64,000 bases of DNA from Orlajensenia sp037404875 (GCF_037404875.1 NZ_JBBELO010000019.1:1-64000); one strand, 5' to 3'. Positions 23,911 to 33,656 are shown, numbered from the stretch's first letter. Numbers and translations: made by a program. Notes: generated by a model not told the origin, from the letters alone.

Positions 23911-25170
23911 GTGAGCGGGATGAGGGAGTTCTGGGGCGCTCTGCCGACCGAGGGACGCTGGTTGCTGTCCACCGTCGCCCTTCAGACGCTCGGGCGCGGC
24001 CTGACGCTCCCGTTCACGATCATCTACCTGCACGAGGTGCGCGGCTTCGATCTCGGGCTCTCGGGTGCACTCATGAGCATCATCGCGGTCACCGGCCTTC
24101 TCGTCACCGGGCCGGGTGGCACGCTCATCGACCGCTACGGTGCCCGATCGATCCTGCTCGCTGGCCTCGCATCGATGATGCTCGGATGCTCCCTGCTCGC
24201 GTTCGCGACGGAGCCGGGCATGGCGGCGCTCGCCCTCGTGCTGATCGGCGTGAACTTCGGCGTCTCGTGGCCGGGGCTCAACGCGCTCATCGCCTCGATC
24301 GTGAGCGGCAACCTGCGGCAGCAGTACTTCGGGGTGAACTTCGCCCTGCTGAACCTCGGCATCGGCGTCGGCGGCATCATCGGCGGCTTCTACGTCGACG
24401 TCTCGCGACCCGAGACGTTCACGGTCATCTTCCTGCTCAATGCGGCGAGCAGCCTTGTTCCCGCCGCGCTGCTGCTGGGACCACTCCGGCACGTTCGCAC
24501 GCAGACGGCGCCCGACGAGGACCAGCCCGTCGGCGGGTATCGCGAGATCCTCCGGCAACCGGCGGTGCGGTGGCTCACGCTGCTCACGTTCATCTCGGTG
24601 TTCATCGGCTACGGACAGATGGAGGCCGGATTCCCGGCCTACGCGCGGCAGGTCTCGCACGTCTCCACGCAGGTGGTGGGATTCTCGTTCGCGGTCAACA
24701 CCGCCGTGATCGTGCTGCTGCAGTTCACCGTGCTGAAGCACATCAGCGGCCGTCGCCGCACGCGCGTGATGGTGGTCATGGCCGCGGTCTGGGCGACCTC
24801 GTGGGTGGTGCTCGGCGCGAGCGGGCTGCTTCCCGGTACTCTCGCGGCCGCCATCGGCGTGCTCGGATACATGGGTGTCTTCGCCTTCGGCGAGACGCTG
24901 CTGCAGCCGACCGTGCCGGCGGTCTACAACGACCTCGCCTCAGACAGCACCCGTGGACGCTACAACGCCATCAACTCGGCCGCCTTCCAGGCTGGCACGA
25001 TCACGGGTCCCGTCGCGGCCGGCCTGCTCCTCGAGCACGACCTGGGGGCCTGGTACATCGCGCTCATGGTGGCCGGATGCGCCGGCATCTGCGTGCTCGC
25101 ATCCGTTCTCGAGAGACGCATCCCGGCGACGGCGAACGGGATGCCGGCCTCCGAGCCCGCGGCCGGCTGA
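23911..25170 (+). CDS. MFS transporter, 12-helix
   Basis: 419 residues with 12 hydrophobic segments. The motif A-like loop GGTLIDRYGARSI follows helix 2 (about residues 69-81), and a central cytoplasmic loop (about RHVRTQTAPDEDQP) separates the halves. It resembles the YajR/MdtH-type drug exporters of actinobacteria. Substrate unknown. The GTG start at 23911 is preceded by GGGGAGA at a suitable distance. It stands alone between the surface protein and a small unknown gene. Confidence 0.87.
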   Translation: MSGMREFWGALPTEGRWLLSTVALQTLGRGLTLPFTIIYLHEVRGFDLGLSGALMSIIAVTGLLVTGPGGTLIDRYGARSILLAGLASMMLGCSLLAFATEPGMAALALVLIGVNFGVSWPGLNALIASIVSGNLRQQYFGVNFALLNLGIGVGGIIGGFYVDVSRPETFTVIFLLNAASSLVPAALLLGPLRHVRTQTAPDEDQPVGGYREILRQPAVRWLTLLTFISVFIGYGQMEAGFPAYARQVSHVSTQVVGFSFAVNTAVIVLLQFTVLKHISGRRRTRVMVVMAAVWATSWVVLGASGLLPGTLAAAIGVLGYMGVFAFGETLLQPTVPAVYNDLASDSTRGRYNAINSAAFQAGTITGPVAAGLLLEHDLGAWYIALMVAGCAGICVLASVLERRIPATANGMPASEPAAG

Positions 25171-25330
25171 TCGTCGGGAATCGGTCCCGAGAGACGCCGA
25201 TCGGACACATCGGCATCAGATGCCGCCAAACCGGAGGCCATCGGCGACGAACAGGCAGCGGCACGGCTTGACTTTCCTCACCGCCCCGTCATCCATGGTG
25301 GGTTCCGAGGGCGGGGGAGAGGTGAGGCAC

Positions 25331-25666
25331 ATGTCTCGGGAAGTGACTGTTCTCAGGAGTTGGACGGGCTGGATCCGCCGAGCGGACCGCGAGCCCTATC
25401 GGGAGTACCTGGAGCGCACCGGACTGAAGGAATACCGGGCGACCCCCGGCAATCTCGGTGCGGTGCTGCTCTATCGCGACGTGGACGAGGACCGCACCGA
25501 GGTTCGAACCCTGTCTCTATGGAGTTCGCAGGCCGACATCGCCGCGTTCGCGGGGGAGCGCATCGAGGAGGCGGTGTTCTACCCGGAAGATGATCGCTAT
25601 CTGATCGAGAGGCAGACGACCGTGGAGTACTTCGACGTGCCGTGGTCTGATCTGAGCACTCAGTAG
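25331..25666 (+). CDS. Small ABM-like alpha/beta barrel protein
   Basis: 111 residues. A pattern of beta strands and a helix (VTVLRSWTGWI...YREYLERTGLKEYRATPGNLGAVLLYRD...VRTLSLWSSQADIAAFAGE) resembles the dimeric alpha/beta barrel (antibiotic biosynthesis monooxygenase / heme-degrading) fold, where such proteins bind small hydrophobic ligands. No catalytic residue can be assigned. A GGGGGAGAGG site precedes the ATG. The 160 bases upstream hold no gene; TTGACT near 25268 could be a -35. It lies just ahead of the olefin operon, but an independent leader region follows, so a functional link is only possible. Confidence 0.65.
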   Translation: MSREVTVLRSWTGWIRRADREPYREYLERTGLKEYRATPGNLGAVLLYRDVDEDRTEVRTLSLWSSQADIAAFAGERIEEAVFYPEDDRYLIERQTTVEYFDVPWSDLSTQ

Positions 25667-25786
25667 CCGCGCATTCGGTGTCGCTCGAACCGTCGCCGGA
25701 GCAGTGGATGGAGCCGACCCATAGAACCGGATCCGGCCGCTGTCAACGCGTGCGACGGCACTTTCTGGAGGAACTACTGTTGGAAG

Positions 25787-26818
25787 ATGGCCCAAATCTC
25801 CGGGAACGCGACCACGCGGCACAACAATGCCTCGTTGCTCTCGGTTGCAACCACGCTCGCGAACCGCATCACCACGTCGGACGACATCGAGCGTCATCTT
25901 CTTCCCGTGCTCCAGCGGCTGAAGTTGCCGACGCGTCTGCTCGAGCGCGTCGCCGGGGTTCGTGAGCGCCGCAATTGGGAAGAGGGCGTGACCTTCGACT
26001 CCGCCGCCGTCGACGCCGGGCGTCGCGCGCTCGCGGAGGCAGGAGTACGCCCCGATCAGGTGGGCCTGCTCATCAACACGTCGATCACCCGCCCGCATCT
26101 CGAACCGTCGGTCGCGGTGCGCATCCACCACGGGCTCGGGCTTCCGTCGTCGGCCATCAACTTCGACGTCACCAACGCCTGCCTCGGTTTCGTCAACGGG
26201 ATGAACCTCGCCGCCGGAATGGTCGACTCCGGGCAGATCGACTACGCCGTCGTCGTCGACGGCGAGGATGCCGACCAGGTGCAACTGAACACCATCGAGC
26301 GCCTGCAGCGCGAGGGCATTGGACGCGCGGAGTTCATGAGCGAGTTCGCCAGCCTCACCCTCGGGTCGGGCGCCGCGGCCGCCGTGATCGGCCGCAGCGA
26401 TCGGCATCCGGAAGGCCACCGGATGCTCGGCGGCGTCACCCGCGCCGCAACCCAGTTCAACGCGCTCTGCGTCGGCAGCGTCGACGGCATGTTCACCGAT
26501 GCGAAGGCCCTGTTGAAGGGCGGCATGGACCTCGTGACGGCTGCATGGCGCGAGGCCCGCAAGAGCTGGAACTGGACGCAAATGGACCGCTACATCATGC
26601 ACCAGGTCTCCGACGTGCACACCGACGCGATCGTGAAGGCCGCGAAACTCGACCGCTCGCGCATCCCCCTCACCTACCCGACCCTCGGAAACATCGGGCC
26701 GGCCTCGATTCCGATCACGCTCGCGCAGGAGGCGGCCTCGCTTCGGCGTGGGGATCGGGTGCTCCTGATGGGCGTGGGCTCCGGGTTGAACACGTCGATG
26801 CTCGAGATCGCCTGGTAG
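25787..26818 (+). CDS. oleA: OleA-type acyl-CoA head-to-head condensing enzyme
   Basis: 343 residues of the thiolase superfamily (KAS III-like). The catalytic triad is C132 (NACLGF), H272 (YIMHQV) and N302 (TLGNIGP). The Cys-His interval of 140 residues and His-Asn interval of 30 fit OleA more closely than FabH. OleA joins two fatty acyl thioesters to a beta-keto acid. Identity is supported by the immediately following OleBC fusion and OleD-like genes: the three-gene order is the actinobacterial long-chain olefin operon known from Micrococcus luteus. Cytoplasmic. A GGAGG lies 15 bases before the ATG. Confidence 0.93.
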   Translation: MAQISGNATTRHNNASLLSVATTLANRITTSDDIERHLLPVLQRLKLPTRLLERVAGVRERRNWEEGVTFDSAAVDAGRRALAEAGVRPDQVGLLINTSITRPHLEPSVAVRIHHGLGLPSSAINFDVTNACLGFVNGMNLAAGMVDSGQIDYAVVVDGEDADQVQLNTIERLQREGIGRAEFMSEFASLTLGSGAAAAVIGRSDRHPEGHRMLGGVTRAATQFNALCVGSVDGMFTDAKALLKGGMDLVTAAWREARKSWNWTQMDRYIMHQVSDVHTDAIVKAAKLDRSRIPLTYPTLGNIGPASIPITLAQEAASLRRGDRVLLMGVGSGLNTSMLEIAW

Positions 26819-26821
26819 CGG

Positions 26822-29500
26822 GTGGTCATCGCTGCATCCCTGCCGAGTTCCGGCCTGCCCGGACTCGACGCGGGGTACTCGCGGATCGTCAGCGCGGCGG
26901 GTGCGGAATGGCACCTGCTCGACAACGGCCCCGCGCTCGAGGCCGCGGGCGTCACACCGGTCGGCACCCTGCTGTGCGTCCACGGGAATCCCACCTGGTC
27001 CTACCTGTGGCGTCAGCTGGTGACGCAGGCGACCGATGCCGCACTCGCCGACGGCTCCGACTCCGGCTGGCGGGTGATCGCCGTGGACCAGCTCGAGATG
27101 GGCTACTCCGAGCGCACCGGGCGCGTACGCCGTCTCGCCGACCGTGTGGCCGACCTCGGCGCCCTCACCGAGGCGCTCGGGCTCGAGGGGAAGCTCATCA
27201 CGGTCGGGCATGACTGGGGTGGACCGGTGAGCCTCGGGTGGGCGGTGGATCACCCCGACCTGCTGGCCGGAGTCGTGCTGCTGAACACGGCGGTGCACCA
27301 GCCGGAAGGTCGGCCGATCCCGGCTCCGCTCCGCCTCGCCCTCGCGCCGGGCGTGCTCGACGTCGGAACGGCGGCGACGCCGTCCTTCCTCGAGACGACG
27401 CTCTCGCTCGCGCGGCCGGCGCTCGAACGGGGCGTGCGCGACGCATTCCATTCGCCGTACACGTCGTCCAGGCGCCGGCGCGGCATCCGCGACTTCGTCG
27501 CCGACATTCCGGCCGACCCGTCCCACCCCAGCTTTCCCGAACTCGATCGCATCGCGGCGGGAGTCGCCGCACTCGATGTTCCGGCCCTCGTGCTGTGGGG
27601 CCCCCGTGACCCCGTCTTCGGTGAGGTGTACCTGCGCGATCTCATCGACCGGCTTCCTCACGCCGACGTTCACCGCTTCGAGGGCGCCGGGCACCTCATC
27701 GCCGAAGAGGTCGACTACGCATCCGTCGTGCTCGACTGGCTCGACGAGACGGTTCGGCCGCCCCGCGCCGATTCCGCATCCGAGGCGGCGAGTGAGGATG
27801 AGAGGGAGCCGAGCGAACCGTTGTGGGCCCCCATCCAGCGCAACGCGGGTCTCGACGCCCCCGCGCTCATCGACATGGGAGCGGGCCCAGATGGCTCGGA
27901 GCGCGTGGTCACCTGGTCGCTCCTCGCACGACGGGTCGAGCAACTGGCGCACGGACTGGTGGCAGCCGGAGTGCGCTTTGGCGACCGGATCAGCCTGCTC
28001 GTGCCGCCATCGGCCGACCTCACGGCCGTGCTGTACGCGGCGGTGCGCATCGGAGCCGTCGTGGTCGTGGCCGACGCCGGTCTTGGGCTGCGCGGACTCG
28101 GTCGGGCCATCCGCGGCGCCCATCCCACGGTGATCGTCGGAGCGCTGCCGGGACTCCTCGCGGCCCGAGCGCTCGGATGGCCCGGCCGCCGCATCTCGGT
28201 CGCCACCCTGTCCCCGGCCTTCGCCCGCTCCCTCTCGGTGGAGCACTCCCTGGGCGACCTGCTCCGATTGGGACGCGCGCGTATGGCCACCGGCACGGAT
28301 CGCGCGCCGCTTCCCACGCCGTCGGGCGCCGACCTGGCGGCAGTGCTCTTCACCTCGGGCTCGACGGGACCGGCGAAGGGCGTGCGCTATACGCAGGCCC
28401 AGCTCGGTGCCCTGCGCGATGCGCTCGCGACCCACTTCGAGCTGGGGGAGGGCACGGGCCTCGTCGCCGGTTTCGCGCCGTTCGCCTTGCTCGGGCCGGC
28501 GCTGGGCGCGCGCTCCGTGATTCCCGTCGGCGACGTCACCGCGCCGCGCACCCTGACCGCGACGGCCGTCGCCGACGCGGCCCGCGCCGCCGACGCGACG
28601 GTGCTGTTCCTCTCGCCGGCCGCGCTCGCGAACGTCGTCGCGACCGCCGATCGGCTCGACGATGCCCAGCGCGACGCGCTCGCCCGCATCCGCACAGTGC
28701 TCTCGGCGGGGGCTCCCGTGTCGGCGCGACTGCTCGAGCGCATCGTCGCGCTCATGCCGGCCGCAACCGCCCACACCCCGTACGGCATGACCGAGGGCCT
28801 GCTCATGACCGACATCACGCTCGACGGCATCCACGCCGCGAGCGGTGCCGGGGAGGCCCGCCCGACTGATGGTGAAGCGGATGCCGGAGGCGTCTGCGTC
28901 GGCGCGCCGGTAGCCGGCGTCGTCGTGCGCATCAGCCCGCTCGACTCCGAGGGCCGCCCGACCCCTCGGCTCACGGCCGAGCCGGGCGTCACCGGTGAGA
29001 TCGTCGTGGCCGCGCCCCACCTGCGTGAGGGCTACGACCGGCTCTGGGCGGTCGACCGCATCGCCAGGGCGCACAGTGACGGCGCAGTGCGCCGACACAG
29101 CACCGGGGACGTGGGTCACCTCGACGCCGAGGGGCGTCTCTGGATCGAGGGACGACTGCAGCACGTGATGGTCACGGCCGACGGGGTCGTGACCCCGGTC
29201 GGAATCGAGCAGCGCATCGAGGGCGTCGACGGTGTGCGTCGCGCCGCCGTGGTCGGCGTCGGCCCGCGCGGTACCCAGGCCCTCGTCGCGGTGGTCGAAC
29301 TCGACCGCAGGGCCGGTGCGGGCCTTGCGGACGCGTCGCTCGCCGCAGCGGTGCGAGCTGCGTCGTCGCGACCGCTCGCGGCGGTGCTCACGGTCGGCGT
29401 GCTGCCCACCGACATCCGCCACAACTCCAAGATCGATCGCACCGCACTCGCGGCGTGGGCCGATTCCGTGCTGCGCGGGAAACGGGTGCGTCGGCCGTGA
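26822..29500 (+). CDS. oleBC: OleB-OleC fusion: beta-lactone decarboxylase / beta-lactone synthetase
   Basis: 892 residues. Residues about 1-310 are an alpha/beta hydrolase of the haloalkane-dehalogenase type with nucleophile D131 (GHDWGG) and H291 (GAGHLIAEE), that is OleB, which turns a beta-lactone into a cis-alkene and CO2. After an acidic linker (about 318-338), residues about 340-892 are an acyl-adenylate-forming domain with the P-loop FTSGSTGPAKG (about 511-521), PYGMTEG and the hinge GRLQHVMVTADG, that is OleC, which makes the beta-lactone from the beta-hydroxy acid. OleC and OleB catalyse consecutive steps, so the fusion may channel the reactive lactone. GTG start three bases after oleA. 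Confidence 0.93.
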   Translation: MVIAASLPSSGLPGLDAGYSRIVSAAGAEWHLLDNGPALEAAGVTPVGTLLCVHGNPTWSYLWRQLVTQATDAALADGSDSGWRVIAVDQLEMGYSERTGRVRRLADRVADLGALTEALGLEGKLITVGHDWGGPVSLGWAVDHPDLLAGVVLLNTAVHQPEGRPIPAPLRLALAPGVLDVGTAATPSFLETTLSLARPALERGVRDAFHSPYTSSRRRRGIRDFVADIPADPSHPSFPELDRIAAGVAALDVPALVLWGPRDPVFGEVYLRDLIDRLPHADVHRFEGAGHLIAEEVDYASVVLDWLDETVRPPRADSASEAASEDEREPSEPLWAPIQRNAGLDAPALIDMGAGPDGSERVVTWSLLARRVEQLAHGLVAAGVRFGDRISLLVPPSADLTAVLYAAVRIGAVVVVADAGLGLRGLGRAIRGAHPTVIVGALPGLLAARALGWPGRRISVATLSPAFARSLSVEHSLGDLLRLGRARMATGTDRAPLPTPSGADLAAVLFTSGSTGPAKGVRYTQAQLGALRDALATHFELGEGTGLVAGFAPFALLGPALGARSVIPVGDVTAPRTLTATAVADAARAADATVLFLSPAALANVVATADRLDDAQRDALARIRTVLSAGAPVSARLLERIVALMPAATAHTPYGMTEGLLMTDITLDGIHAASGAGEARPTDGEADAGGVCVGAPVAGVVVRISPLDSEGRPTPRLTAEPGVTGEIVVAAPHLREGYDRLWAVDRIARAHSDGAVRRHSTGDVGHLDAEGRLWIEGRLQHVMVTADGVVTPVGIEQRIEGVDGVRRAAVVGVGPRGTQALVAVVELDRRAGAGLADASLAAAVRAASSRPLAAVLTVGVLPTDIRHNSKIDRTALAAWADSVLRGKRVRRP

Positions 29501-30486
29501 AGGTGCTCGTCACGGGAGCCAGCGGCTTTCTCGGCGCGGCGGTGGCGTCGCAGCTCCTTGCGGCTGGGCACGCGGTCACCACGCTCCAGCGTCGGCCCTC
29601 GAGGGTCGCCGGCGCGACGGATGCCCTGGGCGACGTGACGGATGCCGCGCACGTGCGGAGGGCGCTCGCGGGCACGGAAGCCGTCGTGCACCTCGCCGCC
29701 AAGGTCTCGTTGGCGGGAGCGGTCGCCGATTTCGACCGGGTCAACGTGGGCGGTACCCGCCTGCTGCTGGCCGAAGCGCAGGCCGCCGGAGTGCGGCGCT
29801 TCGTGCAGGTCTCGTCCCCCTCCGTCGCCCACCTCGGTGCGTCGATCATGGGGGAGGGCACGGCGCGCGCCGATCCGGCTCACGCGCGCGGCGACTACGC
29901 CCGCACCAAGGCAGCTGCCGAGTTGCTCGCCCTCGACGCCGACACAAACGGGTTCGCGGTCGTCGTCGTTCGCCCACACCTGGTCTGGGGACCGGGGGAT
30001 CCGCAGTTGGTGGGCCGCATCGTGCAACGTGCCGCGAAGCGGCGACTGCCCCTGCTCGGCAGCGGCGCAGCGCTCATCGACTCGACCTACATCGACAACG
30101 CGGTCTCCGCGATCGTCGCGGCACTCTCGCGGGCGGAATCGGTGCACGGCCGCTCCTACGTGGTGACGAACGGCGAGCCGCGGCCGGTGGCGGAACTGCT
30201 GGCGGGCATCTGCATCGCCTCCGGCGTCCCGGCTCCCTCCTGGCGCGTGCCCGCGGCTCTCGCGCGCACCGCCGGAGGTGTCGTCGAGGCCGTCTGGCGC
30301 ATCCGCCCGGGGCGCGACGAGCCGCCGATGACCCGGTTTCTCGCGGAGCAGCTCTCGACGGCGCACTGGTTCGACCAGCGCAGCGTGCGGACGGACCTTC
30401 AGTGGACCCCGAGCGTCACGATCGACGAGGGTTTCGCGCGGTTGGCGGAGTGGTCAGCCGCCGACGATTTCGCGCCTGAGGGTTGA
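29497..30486 (+). CDS. oleD: OleD-type NAD(P)H-dependent beta-keto acid reductase
   Basis: 329 residues of the extended short-chain dehydrogenase family: nucleotide-binding GASGFLG (6-12), active-site YxxxK (Y134, K138 in GDYARTK), VSSPSV serine region and RPHLVWGPGD substrate loop. In the olefin pathway it reduces the OleA product to the beta-hydroxy acid that OleC activates. The GTG at 29497 overlaps the oleBC stop (GTGA), so the operon is translationally coupled. Without its neighbours it would be called only an NAD-dependent epimerase or 3-beta-HSD family member. Confidence 0.92.
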   Translation: MKVLVTGASGFLGAAVASQLLAAGHAVTTLQRRPSRVAGATDALGDVTDAAHVRRALAGTEAVVHLAAKVSLAGAVADFDRVNVGGTRLLLAEAQAAGVRRFVQVSSPSVAHLGASIMGEGTARADPAHARGDYARTKAAAELLALDADTNGFAVVVVRPHLVWGPGDPQLVGRIVQRAAKRRLPLLGSGAALIDSTYIDNAVSAIVAALSRAESVHGRSYVVTNGEPRPVAELLAGICIASGVPAPSWRVPAALARTAGGVVEAVWRIRPGRDEPPMTRFLAEQLSTAHWFDQRSVRTDLQWTPSVTIDEGFARLAEWSAADDFAPEG

Positions 30487-30534
30487 GGCCGAGCGCCGGA
30501 TGTGATCGGCTGGCCTCGAGCAAGGGGGCATCAG

Positions 30535-31959
30535 ATGAGTGATCCGTCCTGGACGCAAGTCGTCAAGACCGCCGAACCGGAACAGCCGGAGCTCAAACGG
30601 GTGCTCGGGCCCGGACTGCTGCTGCTCTTCATCGTCGGCGACATCCTCGGAACCGGCATCTACGCGCTCACGGGCCAGGTCGCAGCCGAGGTCGGCGGCG
30701 CGGCGTGGCTGCCCTTCCTCCTCGCCTTCGCGGTGGCGACGGTGACCGCCTTCTCCTACCTCGAGCTGGTCACGAAGTACCCGCAGGCCGCGGGAGCGGC
30801 GCTGTACACGCACAAGGCGTTCGGCATCCACTTCTTCACCTTCATCGTGTGCTTCATCGTGATGACCTCGGGCATCACGTCGGCGTCGACCGCGGCGCGC
30901 GCGTTCGCCGTGAACCTCACCGTCGCCTTCGCCATTCCGGATGCGGTGCTCACGACGATGCTCATTGCTCTCGCGTTCATCGTGGTGATCATGCTGGTGA
31001 ACCTGCGAGGGGTGAGCGAGAGCGTCTGGCTCAACGTGCTGCTGACGCTCGTCGAGCTCTCGGGCCTGCTGCTCGTCATCCTCATCGGCATGTGGGCGAT
31101 CTTCGGCGGAAATGCGGACTGGTCGCGGGTGGTGGCGTTCGAGACGCCGGAGGACAAGGGGGTGCTGCTGGCGATCAGCACGGCCACGTCGTTGGCCTTC
31201 TTCGCGATGGTCGGCTTCGAGGACTCGGTGAACATGGCCGAGGAGACGAAGGATCCGAGCCGCATCTTCCCGAAGATGATGCTGAGCGGACTCGGCATCG
31301 CGGCCGTCATCTACGTGCTCGTGTCGATCACCGTGGTCGCCCTCGTTCCCATCGGCGAGCTCGTCGGCAGTGAGACGCCGCTCGTGACGGCGGTCGAGGC
31401 GGCCGCTCCCGGCTTCCCCATCAACGCCCTGCTGCCGTTCATCTCGATGTTCGCCGTCGCGAACACCGCGCTGATCAACATGATGATGGCCAGCCGTCTT
31501 CTCTACGGCATGAGCAGGCAGCATGTGCTTCCTCCGTTGTTCGCGAAGGTCGCGCCCAGGCGTCGCACGCCCTGGGCGGCGATCCTGTTCACCAGCGCGC
31601 TGGCGGCGGGCCTGATCGTCTACGTCTCCCTGGACGAGAAGGGTCCGATCGTCGCCCTGCTCGGCGGCACCACGTCACTGCTGCTGCTCACCGTGTTCGC
31701 GGTCGTCAACGTCGCGGTGCTGGTTCTGCGCCGACAGCCGGTCGAGCACATCCACTTCCGAACGCCGGTCGCCCTGCCGGTCATCGGCGCCATCACCTGC
31801 GTCTACCTCGTGCTCCCGTGGACCTCGGGACGCCCGAGTGGCCAATACGTGATCGCGATCGCGCTGCTGGCCATCGGCGTGCTCTTGTGGGTCGCCGAGC
31901 GGATCTACACGACCGCACGGCGTCGACGGGGCCCAGCGGCCGCGCCGCCGGCGAGTTGA
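30535..31959 (+). CDS. APC family amino-acid permease
   Basis: 474 residues, 12 predicted helices. The first helix carries the substrate-binding signature LLFIVGDILGTGIYALTG and helix 6 GFEDSVNMAEETKDPSRIFP, both typical of the amino acid-polyamine-organocation superfamily (YfnA/cationic amino-acid transporter-like). Imports an amino acid or amine; the substrate is unknown. AGGGGG precedes the ATG. The gene stands alone 48 bases after the olefin operon on the same strand, and read-through cannot be excluded because no terminator is visible between them. Confidence 0.9.
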   Translation: MSDPSWTQVVKTAEPEQPELKRVLGPGLLLLFIVGDILGTGIYALTGQVAAEVGGAAWLPFLLAFAVATVTAFSYLELVTKYPQAAGAALYTHKAFGIHFFTFIVCFIVMTSGITSASTAARAFAVNLTVAFAIPDAVLTTMLIALAFIVVIMLVNLRGVSESVWLNVLLTLVELSGLLLVILIGMWAIFGGNADWSRVVAFETPEDKGVLLAISTATSLAFFAMVGFEDSVNMAEETKDPSRIFPKMMLSGLGIAAVIYVLVSITVVALVPIGELVGSETPLVTAVEAAAPGFPINALLPFISMFAVANTALINMMMASRLLYGMSRQHVLPPLFAKVAPRRRTPWAAILFTSALAAGLIVYVSLDEKGPIVALLGGTTSLLLLTVFAVVNVAVLVLRRQPVEHIHFRTPVALPVIGAITCVYLVLPWTSGRPSGQYVIAIALLAIGVLLWVAERIYTTARRRRGPAAAPPAS

Positions 31960-32048
31960 GCGACCGCGACGCCGAGCTGAGCTTTCGTCGATGTGGAGTG
32001 GCCCCTCCACAAAGTACGGTTGACCTATCCGAACGAGAGGATGGGCGA

Positions 32049-32885
32049 ATGTCGGCTGAGGCGGTCGCACTGGGTGAGTTCCTGCGCGCACGGCGCAACG
32101 TGCGTCAGCCAGAGGAGTTCGGCCTCGACCGGGGATCGGGCCGACGCGTGCCCGGCCTGCGCCGCGACGAGGTCGCCAGGCTCGCGGCCATCAGTCCCGA
32201 GTACTACCTGCGGCTCGAGCAGGGCCGCAGCGCCCGGCCCTCCGACCAGGTGCTGAACGCTCTCGCGCAGGCGCTGGGACTGGATGCCGACTCACGTCGC
32301 TACCTGTTCCGCCTCGCCAGCGGGGACCTGCCGCGCACCGTGCTCCCCGCCGCGGAGTCGGCGGACCGCATCGCGCGCGTACTGAGCCAGTGGACCCACA
32401 CTCCGGCCTACGTCTCCGACAGCAACCGCGACATCATCGCCGCGAATCCGCTGGCGACGGTCTTCGGGCACGGCGGCCTCTCCGCCGGCTCGAATGTCGC
32501 CCTCGACCTGTTCAACGATCGGATGAAGAGCACGCTGGTCGAGTGGGAGCCGATGACGCTGTCGACACTGGCCGGGCTGCGTCGCGATGCGGACCCCTTC
32601 TCGCCCCGATTGAAGCAGATCATCGACGAGCTCTCGATCGATCCCGACTTCGTGCGCATGTGGGAGCGCTACGACGTGTCGGGACCGGAAGACGCCCACA
32701 TCCACATGCTGGTCGAGAACGTCGGCACGATCGAGATCGACGTGCAGAACTTCGCCGTGCGCAGCATGCCGGGCTACCTCCTGACGGTGCTGTCCGCCCC
32801 GCCCGAGAGCGTGACCGCGATGGTGTTCTCAGACCTGGCTGCCTCGCTCGCATCCGCCGACGAGACGCCGGTGGGTTCGGACTGA
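32049..32885 (+). CDS. XRE family regulator with MmyB-like ligand domain
   Basis: 278 residues: N-terminal helix-turn-helix (about 8-75, LGEFLRARR...VPGLRRDEVARLAAISPEYYLRLEQG) and a C-terminal PAS-like MmyB ligand-binding domain (about 95-265). This architecture is abundant in actinobacteria. Members often control an adjacent dehydrogenase or transporter and may bind fatty acids. Possible targets here are the APC permease or the olefin genes upstream, but no operator was recognised. GAGAGGA lies a suitable distance before the ATG. Confidence 0.9.
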   Translation: MSAEAVALGEFLRARRNVRQPEEFGLDRGSGRRVPGLRRDEVARLAAISPEYYLRLEQGRSARPSDQVLNALAQALGLDADSRRYLFRLASGDLPRTVLPAAESADRIARVLSQWTHTPAYVSDSNRDIIAANPLATVFGHGGLSAGSNVALDLFNDRMKSTLVEWEPMTLSTLAGLRRDADPFSPRLKQIIDELSIDPDFVRMWERYDVSGPEDAHIHMLVENVGTIEIDVQNFAVRSMPGYLLTVLSAPPESVTAMVFSDLAASLASADETPVGSD

Positions 32886-33017
32886 CGGCACGAGGACCGC
32901 GGCACCCCAACGCGGGCGTTCCCCTGCATCAGCGCGCGGAGTAGCGTGCAGAACCGCGCCGGAGGGCCGGCGCTCCTAGCTGCGTTCTGGGCCACCAGAG
33001 GAGAGATGAGGTGCCGC

Positions 33018-33614
33018 ATGGGCGCGGCCACTGGCCTCGACGCCGTGGGCAGGCTGCTGGATCACGCCAGCGTGCTCGGTGGGTTGCCCTGGAGCCTGCA
33101 GCGGCTGCCTGCCGGCACGGCATTCCTGCGGTTCGATGTGCCGCCGCCCTACGGAGTCGTGCTCATGCCCGCGCGCCGCAGGTGGCGGCTGATCATCGAC
33201 ACCCTCGGCGAGAGGGCGGGCGAGGGCCTCGACGTGCTGGTCGCCCCGCTCCGCACCGATCCGGCTTCGCTCATCGTCCGGGTGACGACCCTCATCGGCG
33301 TCGCCGCGACGGATGCCGGCCGCAACCAGGACAGCGCCGGCGCCATCGTCCTCGGTGAATTGAGCCATCGGCTCGCTCGACGCATCGGCGATGCATCGCT
33401 GGGTGCGATGGCGGCCGACATCGTCGGCAGCGCGCACCTGCGCAGGGGCGATTCCGCCGAAGCGTTGAGGTGGCTGCGAGGGGCGCGCAACCAGTTCCTG
33501 CGCGTAGACGACCTCCTTGCCCGCGAGGCGGAGGCGAAGCTGCGCTCAGCGCGCGCGGTTCTGGGATCCGCCTCCGCGTACGGCGAGGGTTCGCCCGAGC
33601 ACCAGCCCAGTTAG
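33018..33614 (+). CDS. Hypothetical protein
   Basis: 198 residues from ATG 33018, which has GAGG six bases upstream; ATG 33006 is an alternative. The protein is soluble, with a beta-rich first half (FLRFDVPPPYGVVLMPARRRWRLIID) and an Ala/Arg-rich helical second half that ends in a tetratricopeptide-like helix pair (GDSAEALRWLRGARNQFLRVDDLLAREAEAKLR). Not recognised. A TAGCGT box at 32942-32947 may be its -10. Confidence 0.6.
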   Translation: MGAATGLDAVGRLLDHASVLGGLPWSLQRLPAGTAFLRFDVPPPYGVVLMPARRRWRLIIDTLGERAGEGLDVLVAPLRTDPASLIVRVTTLIGVAATDAGRNQDSAGAIVLGELSHRLARRIGDASLGAMAADIVGSAHLRRGDSAEALRWLRGARNQFLRVDDLLAREAEAKLRSARAVLGSASAYGEGSPEHQPS

Positions 33615-33656
33615 CAACGTTCGACATCGCGGTGGCCGCGAGCGCCGTCGGCAGGT

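Noticed and set aside
25517..29422. A 1301-codon reverse-strand frame over the olefin genes
   Set aside because: Shadow of oleA and oleBC, whose forward frames carry complete catalytic motifs; the reverse product is low complexity.
25787..29500. Condensing enzyme plus adenylation domain as a natural-product (PKS/NRPS-like) cluster
   Set aside because: No carrier protein or thioesterase is present. The order and motifs match the olefin pathway OleA-OleBC-OleD completely.
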